Source of the DNA: Sphaerisporangium viridialbum
Lineage (GTDB): Bacteria; Actinomycetota; Actinomycetes; Streptosporangiales; Streptosporangiaceae
Assembly (NCBI RefSeq): GCF_049674955.1
Contig: NZ_CP187232.1
Span: 7,378,001 to 7,442,000 of the forward strand
Reading direction: 5' to 3'
DNA: 64,000 nt
Shown: piece by piece, positions 17,418 to 24,557 of the stretch
How the letters are laid out: each line of letters starts with the position of its first letter
How positions within the stretch are numbered: position 1 is the first letter of the stretch
The notes under the pieces: generated by a model
What the model was told of the DNA's origin: nothing
What the model saw: the letters and a program-made list of their open reading frames with translations, nothing else
Databases searched by the model: none
Program-made: the position numbers and the translations under genes

Positions 17418-17448
17418 CTATATTTCAGGTAGGTAATATAGTAGTCAA
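17418..17448 (-). promoter_or_regulatory. Promoter with overlapping palindrome for the organosulfur operon
   Basis: In the 380-bp gap 17180-17559, an AT-rich island holds a minus-strand promoter candidate: TTGACT (17443-17448), 17-18 bp spacer, AAATAT or AATATA (17419-17425). A perfect inverted repeat CTATATT-10 bp-AATATAG (17418-17441) covers the spacer and -10, with the spacer containing a tandem ACCT repeat. This position suits a repressor. The rest of the gap shows no gene. Confidence 0.5.
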
Positions 17449-17497
17449 GTCGTGTCTCACATGACGAGATGCCACAAAGACCGCAAACCCCCCAAAA

Positions 17498-17542
17498 CGC
17501 CGTACGGGCGCACGTACCCGAGGTACGTGCGCCCGTACGGCG
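17498..17542 (-). terminator. Perfect 21-bp-stem hairpin downstream of the sigma/ABC operon
   Basis: Two 21-nt arms (17498-17518 and 17522-17542) are exact reverse complements around a 3-nt loop CGA. Read on the minus strand the hairpin ends 17 bp after the ATPase stop and is followed by TTTTGGGGGG, a short U tract. It is a convincing rho-independent terminator separating this operon from the organosulfur operon promoter region. Confidence 0.8.
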
Positions 17543-17559
17543 CGGCGGCGGGTCCGCTC

Positions 17560-18426
17560 CTAGCGGCCGGCCTCCATGAGGGCGAGGTAGCCGTCCTCCA
17601 GCGTCGGCTCGGCGGGCTCGGCGTACGGATCGGGCCGCGAGGCCGCGACGACGCGGTAGCGCATCCCCGCGCCCTCCGGCAGCGCGGCCACGATCCTGCC
17701 CCGCGACGGCTCGGGGCCCGGCGTGATGACCGTCCACACCTGCCGGTCCGCCTGCGCCACCAGCTCGCCGACGTCACCCCTGAAGACCACTCGGCCCTTC
17801 GCCATCACCGCCAGGTAGCGGCAGGTCTGCGCCACGTCCTCGACGATGTGCGTGCTGAGCAGCACCGTACGGTCCCCGGCGAGCTGGGAGAGCAACGTGC
17901 GGAAGCGGATGCGCTCCTCGGGGTCCAGCCCGGTCGTGGGCTCGTCCACGACGAGCAGGCGAGGATCGGCGAGCAGTGTCTGGGCGATGCCGACCCGCCG
18001 CAGCATCCCCCCGGAGAAGCCCTTGAGCCTGCGGTCGGCGACGTCGGACAGCCCCACCACCTCCAGCAGTTCGCCGATCCTGCGGCGCCGGAAGTCACGG
18101 GCGTCGAGCCCCTTGAGCAGGGCGATGTAGTCGAGGAACCGCCGTGCGGTGAGGTCGGGATAGACCCCGAGGTCCTGGGGGAGGTAGCCGAGGGCCCGCC
18201 GCACGGCGAGCAGCCCGTCGGGGGTGGTGAGGTCGTGCCCGCCGACGCGGATCGTCCCGGAGGTGGGCTTCAGCAGCCCCACCAGGATCCGCATGAGCGT
18301 GGTCTTCCCCGCCCCGTTCGATCCGAGCAGCCCGTACATGCCGGTCGGCACGTCGAGGTCCACCCCGTCGAGGGCGCGCACGTGGCCCTTGTAGGTCTTG
18401 GTCAGATGGGAGATCTCGATGCGCAT
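17560..18426 (-). CDS. ABC-2 type transporter ATP-binding protein
   Basis: 288 residues. Walker A GSNGAGKTT, Q-loop YLPQDLG, signature FSGGMLRRVGIAQTLL, Walker B LLVVDEPTTGLD and switch His STHIVED are intact. A C-terminal extension of about 80 residues follows the nucleotide-binding domain. The domain resembles exporters such as BcrA/CcmA and NatA types. The start lies one base after the stop of the membrane gene at 18428. It is last of a five-gene coupled operon opened by an ECF sigma factor. Probably exports or extracts an envelope-active compound; the substrate is unknown. Confidence 0.92.
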   Translation of the reverse strand: MRIEISHLTKTYKGHVRALDGVDLDVPTGMYGLLGSNGAGKTTLMRILVGLLKPTSGTIRVGGHDLTTPDGLLAVRRALGYLPQDLGVYPDLTARRFLDYIALLKGLDARDFRRRRIGELLEVVGLSDVADRRLKGFSGGMLRRVGIAQTLLADPRLLVVDEPTTGLDPEERIRFRTLLSQLAGDRTVLLSTHIVEDVAQTCRYLAVMAKGRVVFRGDVGELVAQADRQVWTVITPGPEPSRGRIVAALPEGAGMRYRVVAASRPDPYAEPAEPTLEDGYLALMEAGR

Positions 18427-18427
18427 G

Positions 18428-19240
18428 TCAGGACTCCGTACGGATGGCGTGGAGACGGGCGAGGAAGAGCGCGACGGCGGCCATGGCGACCATCAGGCCG
18501 ATCCACAGGAAGGCGACGGCCGGGGAGGCGAGCGGGCGAAGAAGGTTCAGCGCCGCCCCGTCCCACGGGCCGTACGGGATCGCGTCGGCCCCCAGCGCCG
18601 CTGACGGGTCGCCGAACAGCCCGTACTCCACATAGTCGGCATTCGCCGAGAAGACGGTGTGGGAAAGGGTCGGCATCATGGTGGCGGGGATGAGGTTGCC
18701 CCAGAACCAGTAGCCGACGAACAGCACGCGGAACACCAGGGGCGGGACCAGCAACGGGCCGGCGAGCGAGAGGGCCCCGACGAAGACCAGCGCGGGGATG
18801 ATCTTCACCAGGAAGAGGCCCACGGCCCAGCCGAGTGCCTGCGGCTTTCCCTCGGCGACGGCGTAGACGACCGCCCGGCCGAGGTACATCACCGCGATCG
18901 GCGCCGCGGTGGCCGCGCAGACGCCCAGATACTTGCCGATCAACCGCCCGGTACGGCCCGCCGGGGTGCTGTCCAGGATCCCGGCGACGCCCAGCCTCCT
19001 GTCGCGGATGAGCCGGTCGGCGAGCAGGCAGCCATAGACGATCGGCATCAGCGTCATGACCGTCTGGCTTACCGCGATCATGGCGGACCGAGGGTCGTCC
19101 GGGTCGCCGGTCCCCAGCGTCGGGACGACGTAGCCCTGCGACAGCGTGCCCACCATCGCCGCGAAGGCCAGCCCGTAGACGATCCACAGGATCGGCCGCC
19201 GCACCTGCATGCCGAACTCGTACCGCAGGGTCGCGATCAT
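18428..19240 (-). CDS. ABC-2 type membrane subunit (third of three)
   Basis: 270 residues with about six membrane helices beginning MIATLRYEFGMQVRRPILWIVYG, a layout typical of ABC-2 permeases. LIRDRRLGVAGILDSTPAGR between helices 2 and 3 is a cytoplasmic loop seen in this group. Start ATG at 19240 overlaps the previous gene's stop (ATGA). It should form the channel with the other membrane genes at 19237 and 19935 and the ATPase at 17560. Confidence 0.85.
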   Translation of the reverse strand: MIATLRYEFGMQVRRPILWIVYGLAFAAMVGTLSQGYVVPTLGTGDPDDPRSAMIAVSQTVMTLMPIVYGCLLADRLIRDRRLGVAGILDSTPAGRTGRLIGKYLGVCAATAAPIAVMYLGRAVVYAVAEGKPQALGWAVGLFLVKIIPALVFVGALSLAGPLLVPPLVFRVLFVGYWFWGNLIPATMMPTLSHTVFSANADYVEYGLFGDPSAALGADAIPYGPWDGAALNLLRPLASPAVAFLWIGLMVAMAAVALFLARLHAIRTES

Positions 19241-19944
19241 TCGGTCTCACCTCCGAGAATGCGCTCGGCGTCACCGAGCAGGGGCCACGCCGCGACGAGG
19301 AGCGCCATGGCCGTCACCAGCAGGGTCACCCGGTTGACGGACCAGTCATCGGCCACCGCCCCATGGGTGGTGGCGAACAGGTAGAGCGACCGCGTGACGG
19401 CGTTCCCCCGCAGGACGTCGCCGGCGACGTGTTCGAGCAGCCACACCATGGCGACCGTCGTGGTGGCGGCCACGGTGCTCCGGAAGGCCGCGGCGGCGAA
19501 CAGCCCGAGGGCGGTGAGCCACACGGCGGGGGCGAGCCAGGTGAGCTGACCGGCCAGGCCACCGGGCGTACCGGGCAACACGTCCCACCAGCCGGCGGCC
19601 ATGAACAGCGCCGTTGCGGCCGTCGCGCACAGCGCCGCCCACCCGGACGTCACGGCGAGGCGGCGCAGCAGGGTCGCGCGGTACCCCGAGGGAAGGGTGA
19701 GCTGGAGCTCCAAGGCCCGGTCCCGGCCGATCAGCGAGGCCGCCGCGATACCCGTCACGAGCGGGAACCCGGTCTCGACGGCTCCGAGGAGCAGCGACGC
19801 CGTCGTGGCCTCGCGGGAGCCGAGCCGGGTACCGAAGAGGGCGAGAAGCCCGGTCAGCAGGACGAGGGCCGGCGGCATCACCAGAGCCGCCGGCCCGGCC
19901 CTGCCTATCTCATGGGACCAGAGGTCGAACCGTTTCATGACCAT
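19237..19944 (-). CDS. ABC-2 type membrane subunit (second of three)
   Basis: 235 residues and about six hydrophobic segments, for example PAALVMPPALVLLTGLLALF and VWLTALGLFAAAAF. The loop SLIGRDRALELQLTLPSGYR has the same cytoplasmic charged-loop pattern as in the neighbouring subunit. Start overlaps the end of the preceding membrane gene by 10 bp. No enzymatic motif is seen. Role is inferred from its place between other transporter subunits. Confidence 0.78.
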   Translation of the reverse strand: MVMKRFDLWSHEIGRAGPAALVMPPALVLLTGLLALFGTRLGSREATTASLLLGAVETGFPLVTGIAAASLIGRDRALELQLTLPSGYRATLLRRLAVTSGWAALCATAATALFMAAGWWDVLPGTPGGLAGQLTWLAPAVWLTALGLFAAAAFRSTVAATTTVAMVWLLEHVAGDVLRGNAVTRSLYLFATTHGAVADDWSVNRVTLLVTAMALLVAAWPLLGDAERILGGETE

Positions 19945-20711
19945 TGGGTTGCGCGGGCACGCCTGATCGGTTCACCCCGGCCGGCGACGACCACGGCTGC
20001 GACGCCGAGCACGGCGGCGAGAGCGAGGATGACGGCGTAAGCGGCCGGGCTGGTGAGCCAGAAGGCGCCGAAACGTCCGGCGAAGGACCACGGGGTGAAG
20101 GTCAGCGCGTAAAGGATCCACACCGCGAGCGCCACGCCGATCGCCCCCTCGGGGTTCCAGCACACCGAGAGCAGCAGGCCGAGCGCCGCGAGCAGCGCCA
20201 TGGGCCCGAGCCAGACCATGACGAGCCTTCCGAGCCCGGCGGGGCTGAGGCCCGCCAGGGACAGCGCCACCGAGCCGAGCAGCGCGAGGGCCAGGTCGTA
20301 CCCGAGCACCAGCGTCATCCGGGCCAGCAGCACGACGCGCGGGGACGTCGGTGTGACGGCCACGACCTCGAAGGCCTCGTCACGCTCGGGAGAGAAGGCC
20401 CCGGCCACCCCGATGCCGGTGACGAGCGGCACGACGAGGGCCATCACCAGCTCCGCGATGTGCCCTTGGGCGAGGACGAACCCCACACCGGCCGCCATCA
20501 CCAGCGCCGACGTCAGCCAGACCGCGCGATGCACGACCGCGGCCTCGGCCGCGAGCAGCGCCCGGGCCCTCATCGGCCTCGGCACGGGCGGCGGCACGGC
20601 CCGGTCCAGCAGGGACCTCAGCAGGACGCCGCGCAGGATCTCGGGGCCGGGCGCGGGCGGGATGCCGTCCGCGATCCCCCGCAACTCCGGCCATTCACCT
20701 CGTTGGTTCAT
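19935..20711 (-). CDS. Multi-pass membrane protein coupled to ECF sigma factor (possible transporter subunit / anti-sigma)
   Basis: 258 residues: an N-terminal cytoplasmic stretch of about 60 residues (MNQRGEWPELRGIADGIPP, then a Pro-rich segment), then about six membrane helices. A loop FSPERDEAFEVVAVTPTSPR corresponds to the ABC-2 loop. Its start overlaps the sigma factor's end by 17 bp, the normal position of an anti-sigma gene. Yet the HxxxCxxC zinc-binding anti-sigma motif is absent. It may combine transport and sigma-binding roles; that is inference. Confidence 0.7.
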   Translation of the reverse strand: MNQRGEWPELRGIADGIPPAPGPEILRGVLLRSLLDRAVPPPVPRPMRARALLAAEAAVVHRAVWLTSALVMAAGVGFVLAQGHIAELVMALVVPLVTGIGVAGAFSPERDEAFEVVAVTPTSPRVVLLARMTLVLGYDLALALLGSVALSLAGLSPAGLGRLVMVWLGPMALLAALGLLLSVCWNPEGAIGVALAVWILYALTFTPWSFAGRFGAFWLTSPAAYAVILALAAVLGVAAVVVAGRGEPIRRARATQWS

Positions 20712-21273
20712 CGATCCACTCCCTGAGGGTCGCGCGAGCGTGATGCAGCCGGCTCTTCACCGTGCCGACCGGGATTCCCAGCACTTCGGCGATGTCCTGG
20801 TGACTCAGGTCCTCGAGCAACGCGAGCACGACCACCTCGCGCTGCGCCGGCGGCAGCCGTTCCAGCGCGGCCTGCACCCGGTCGCGCCCGATGGCCAGTT
20901 CCTCGGGCCCCGGGGCCGAGTCCGCCCCGTCGGCGGTGGGCTCGGCCGCGACCGGAGGGGGAACGCCGCGCAGCCGGTTGTGCGCCTGGCGGCGGGCGAC
21001 CCCGAACAGCCAGGTGCTCACGCTGGACCGGCTCTGGTACGTGCCCGCCGACCGCCACACGGCCAGCCACGTGTCCTGGAGGATCTCCTCGGCCGTGCCC
21101 CTGTCACCGGCCAGGCGATAGAGGAAGGCGAACATCGGCTTGCCGTAGCGCGCGTACAGCTCCGTCAGCGCGGCGGTGTCGCCGTCGGCCACCCTGGCCA
21201 GGACGGCCGCGTCCTCGACCGGCGTCCCCGCCCGTGCGCGACGACCGGCTCCCGCGACCCGGCGCAGCGCCAT
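20695..21273 (-). CDS. ECF-type RNA polymerase sigma factor
   Basis: 192 residues from ATG 21273 (GGGGGAG 8 nt upstream; an ATG at 21294 is an alternative). Region 2: LTELYARYGKPMFAFLYRL, GTAEEILQDTWLAVWRSAGTY and STWLFGVARRQAHNRLRG. Region 4: LPPAQREVVVLALLEDLSH followed by the helix-turn-helix IAEVLGIPVGTVKSRLHHAR. There is no extended C-terminal domain. First gene of the ABC operon, so it probably drives its own operon in response to a signal handled by the membrane proteins. No matching -35/-10 pair was identified by eye. Confidence 0.92.
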   Translation of the reverse strand: MALRRVAGAGRRARAGTPVEDAAVLARVADGDTAALTELYARYGKPMFAFLYRLAGDRGTAEEILQDTWLAVWRSAGTYQSRSSVSTWLFGVARRQAHNRLRGVPPPVAAEPTADGADSAPGPEELAIGRDRVQAALERLPPAQREVVVLALLEDLSHQDIAEVLGIPVGTVKSRLHHARATLREWIDEPTR

Positions 21274-21345
21274 CCCCTCCGCTCCCCCGCCCATGCCAGG
21301 TACGTAGCACCACCCGCCCAACGAGGTTCATCGCAGAAGCGGGCG

Positions 21346-22164
21346 TCAGGCGAGGAGTGCGGTGACGGTGTCTTCGAGGCTCGCCGGCGGGCGGCCGAGC
21401 AGACGGGCGAGATCAGGGCCGGTCCTGGCGAACGCGCCGGCGCGCACCGCCGGGGCCAGGGACCCGAGCCATCCGGCCTCCGCGTCGGAGACCTCCCGGT
21501 ACGCGACCGGCTCGCTCAGGGCCCGCGAGAGCACTCCGGCCAGTTCCGGATAGGTCCACAACGGCCCGCGCAGCTCGTACGTCGCGTTCTCGTGGCCCGT
21601 GCCGGTGAGGGCGGCGCTCGCCGCGAGGGCCAGGTCGCGGAGCCGGGCGGTGTTGAGGGGCCCGCCGGCGGTCGAGGAGGTGACCGTGCCGCTCCCCCGG
21701 GCCTCGGCCAGCGCGGCGCCGAGGAACGCCTCCGAGTACAGGGCGTTGCGCAGGAACGTGTGCGCCAGCCCGGACTCGACCACCGCCTTCTCCGTCGCGG
21801 TGTGGTCCGCGGCGAAACCCTGCCCCTCCTCGGCGCCGATGCCGCTGGTGTAGACGAGGCGCCGCACCCCTGCCCGGGCGGCCCGCTCGACCACCGCGAG
21901 GTGCTGCGCGACGCGTACCCCGGGTGTGAGGTCCGGACCCGACACCAGGAGCAGGACCTCAACCCCGGCCAGCGCCCCGTCGAGGGAAGCGGGCTCGTCG
22001 TAGTCGCCGAACCGGACCTCGGCACCACAGGCGGCGAGGTGAGCGGCCTTCTCAGGAGTGCGGGCGATGGCGACGACGTCACCGGGCTCGACCCTGCCCA
22101 GGAGGTCTTCCACGACGACGCGCCCAAGATTCCCGGTGACCCCGGTAACAGCGATCTTGCCCAC
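21346..22164 (-). CDS. NmrA/QorB-like NAD(P)-binding reductase
   Basis: 272 residues from GTG 22164, preceded by AGAGGG at 6 nt. The Rossmann loop VTGVTGNLGRVVVEDLL is at the N-terminus. Later blocks VVAIARTPEKAAHLAACGAEVRFGDY (only the last half is the typical GDYDDP block), VRRLVYTSGIGAEEG and FLRNALYSEAF match NmrA/QorB-type quinone reductases. Related in family but not close in sequence to the protein at 3773. It ends 72 bp before the sigma-factor start on the same strand. Substrate unknown. Confidence 0.85.
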   Translation of the reverse strand: MGKIAVTGVTGNLGRVVVEDLLGRVEPGDVVAIARTPEKAAHLAACGAEVRFGDYDEPASLDGALAGVEVLLLVSGPDLTPGVRVAQHLAVVERAARAGVRRLVYTSGIGAEEGQGFAADHTATEKAVVESGLAHTFLRNALYSEAFLGAALAEARGSGTVTSSTAGGPLNTARLRDLALAASAALTGTGHENATYELRGPLWTYPELAGVLSRALSEPVAYREVSDAEAGWLGSLAPAVRAGAFARTGPDLARLLGRPPASLEDTVTALLA

Positions 22165-22444
22165 TGACGACCCTCTTCCCGAGGTCAGGCGACTTCCCGC
22201 GACTTCGGAAGCAGCACCACGAACGGCCCACCTCAGCAGGTCAAGCGGCTTTGGAGGGAGAGCTTCGACGCCGGCGCACCGGTTGCCGAGGGAGCCCGGT
22301 GAGCGTACCGAATCGCCCTCCGCGACCGCCTCACATTTTCGGCGCCCCCCTGACCCGCGCACCGATGCGCTCAGGGAGTCCTCCTCAGGCCGCCACGACC
22401 GGCCGCGTGGCGCGACGGGGTGCCGCTGTTCGGCGGTCGGTGGA

Positions 22445-23041
22445 TCAGAGGGCGCGGCGGTGGACGCTGACGGCGTAGCCGCCGCCCTCGTACGGCGCGG
22501 CGTCCCAGGTGGCGAAGCGGTGTTCCAGGGTCAGGCCGGACGCCTCACACCAGCCGTCGTACTCGGCCAGCTCCACGCTCGGCGGGATCGGCAGGTGCGC
22601 CGCGTCGAGGCCGAACCCCGCGACCAGCAGGCCGCCCGTACGCAGCGCCCCGGCCAGAGCCCGGACGGCGGCGGGCTCCGTGCCCGGCGCGAGCAGCGGG
22701 ATCACGTTGCCCGCCGCGACCACCAGGTCAAAGCCATGCAGCCCTGTGAGGGTGGCCAGATCGGCCTCGATCCAGCTCATTTCGGGTGCACGTCGCCGGG
22801 CCTCCGCGAGCATCGAGACGTCGAGGTCCACACCCGTACAGTCGTATCCCAGCTCGGCCATGCGGATCGCCACCCGCCCGGTGCCACAACCCGCGTCGAG
22901 CACCCGCGCGCCGGCCGGTACCAGCGACGCGCACAGCGTCGCCTCGCCATGCACGTCCACCCCAGAGTCCGCCAGCCTCGCGAACCGGGACGCGTACTCC
23001 GCCCCCGAACCACCACCGGTCAACTCGGCCCAACGGCTCAC
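22445..23041 (-). CDS. Class I SAM-dependent methyltransferase
   Basis: 198 residues. Motif I is VLDAGCGTGRVAIRMAELG, followed by the acidic end of strand 2 (GVDLDVSMLAEA), WIEADLATLTGL (motif II region) and FDLVVAAGNVIPLL (post-II). It resembles the small Methyltransf_25/11 proteins. The start is GTG at 23041 with GGAGGTG 4 nt upstream. Substrate unknown. A 280-bp spacer with no gene separates it from the NmrA-like gene. Confidence 0.85.
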   Translation of the reverse strand: MSRWAELTGGGSGAEYASRFARLADSGVDVHGEATLCASLVPAGARVLDAGCGTGRVAIRMAELGYDCTGVDLDVSMLAEARRRAPEMSWIEADLATLTGLHGFDLVVAAGNVIPLLAPGTEPAAVRALAGALRTGGLLVAGFGLDAAHLPIPPSVELAEYDGWCEASGLTLEHRFATWDAAPYEGGGYAVSVHRRAL

Positions 23042-23298
23042 GCGGCACCTCCATGTAGGGGAACGTCAAACTAGCGGACCGGCCCCGAAAGCGAGAACCT
23101 TCGACGGCCGGGGCTCGGGGACCAGGTACGGGCGGTACTCTTCTTGGCGGTTCGGGGGGTTCCGGATCACTGATCGCGAGCGGGCCGCGCCCGGCCAGGA
23201 CGCAGGGCCGTACGAGCGCCAAGGCCCGCGCGCGGAGGCCGTCACGTCGAAGGGACCGAGACGCTGAGCACCAAGATCGCCACGACGACGGGCCTCCG

Positions 23299-24528
23299 AT
23301 GACAGGGCCGGACGAACCGGGACTCGACGACCAGCCGCCCACGACCGGGACTGCGGAACCGGAACGCAGCGACCGGCCGCCCACGACCGGGACTGCGGAA
23401 CCGGAACGCAGCGACCGGCCGCCCCCGACCGGGACTGCGGATCCGGGACTCGACGACCGGCCGCCCCCGACCGGGCCGGAGGATCCCGGACGCGTCGCGG
23501 CGGGAGCGCCTGGACGGTGGTCGCGGGTGTGGCGGGCGGTCGTGGTGCTCGTGTCCGTTCCTGTGCTGATCTTCATGGCGGGCGGCGCCTCGCTGTACGC
23601 GCTGAGCCTCGGCACTCCGGCGCCGCGTTCGTACACGCGCGGCCAGGACGCGGTGTGGCTCGGGCACGCCTGGGTGGACGGGCGCAACGGCGACCGCGAG
23701 CTGGCCGCGCTCGCCACCCGGCTCCGGGGCAGCGGCATCAGCGACCTGTATCTGCACACCGGGCCGCTGGACTACGACGGCACCCTGCCCGCCTCCCTGT
23801 ATCCGCGCGCCGCCTGGGCCGTCGCCGCGCTTCACAGCATCATGCCGGGCCTGCGCGTACACGCCTGGCTCGGGCAGCGGGTCGAGCCAGGCGAGCTGGA
23901 CCTCTCCTCCCCCGCCGTGCGCGCCAACATCGTGCGGTCGGCCGGGCAGGCGCTGGCCACGGGCTTCGACGGCATCCACTACAACTTCGAGCCGGTGCCC
24001 GACGGCGACGCCGGCCTGCTCACACTGCTCGACGCCACCCGTGCCGCCATACCGCCCGGCCACGGCGTGCTGTCGATGTCGGCCCACCACGTCGAACCGG
24101 TGCCGGGCATGAGCCTGGGCGGCCGCCTCCTCGGGTACGCCAAGTGGTGGACCCCCGGCTACCTGACCCAGGTCGCCCGGCGCCTCGACCAGGTGGCGGT
24201 GATGAGCTACGACACGGCGCAGCCGACCGAGGCCCTCTACGCCGGCTACGTCCGGCGGCAGACCGAGCTCGCCCTCGCGGCCGTCCCGCCCGGCACCCGG
24301 CTGCTCATGGGGCTGCCCGCCTACCACGACGAGAACCCGACCCACCACGCCTCCGCCGAGACCGTGAGCGCGGCCATCAAGGGGGTCCGCCTCGGTCTCG
24401 GCACCGCCGGCCGAGAGCGCTTCGGCGTCGCCCTCTACGTCGACTTCACCGCCACGGACTACGACTGGACGTCCTACCGCCTCGGCTGGGGGACGATGAA
24501 CGGCGCGGCCACGCCGAACGCGCGCTAG
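23299..24528 (+). CDS. Membrane-anchored GH18-like TIM-barrel protein
   Basis: 409 residues. The N-terminal ~75 residues are cytoplasmic, Pro/Thr-rich and built of 14-residue repeats. One membrane helix follows (VWRAVVVLVSVPVLIFMAGG), then an extracellular barrel. The block FDGIHYNFEPVPDGDAG corresponds to the DGxxxDxE strand-4 motif of glycoside hydrolase family 18, with the glutamate retained. VAVMSYDTAQP and LLMGLPAYHDENP correspond to later barrel strands. Catalytic activity on chitin-like polymers is uncertain because the DxxDxDxE aspartates are not all present. It is convergent with the radical SAM gene, 29 bp away. Confidence 0.72.
   Translation: MTGPDEPGLDDQPPTTGTAEPERSDRPPTTGTAEPERSDRPPPTGTADPGLDDRPPPTGPEDPGRVAAGAPGRWSRVWRAVVVLVSVPVLIFMAGGASLYALSLGTPAPRSYTRGQDAVWLGHAWVDGRNGDRELAALATRLRGSGISDLYLHTGPLDYDGTLPASLYPRAAWAVAALHSIMPGLRVHAWLGQRVEPGELDLSSPAVRANIVRSAGQALATGFDGIHYNFEPVPDGDAGLLTLLDATRAAIPPGHGVLSMSAHHVEPVPGMSLGGRLLGYAKWWTPGYLTQVARRLDQVAVMSYDTAQPTEALYAGYVRRQTELALAAVPPGTRLLMGLPAYHDENPTHHASAETVSAAIKGVRLGLGTAGRERFGVALYVDFTATDYDWTSYRLGWGTMNGAATPNAR
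23329..23487 (+). repeat. 42-bp in-frame tandem repeats
   Basis: Nearly four copies of a 42-nt unit start at 23329, 23371, 23413 and 23455 (last one partial), encoding versions of DRPPTTGTAEPERS. The first two units differ at very few positions, so the expansion is recent. The region forms the disordered cytoplasmic tail of the GH18-like protein. Confidence 0.85.
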
Positions 24529-24557
24529 CGTGTCCGACGCCGGCGCGACCGGGCGTG

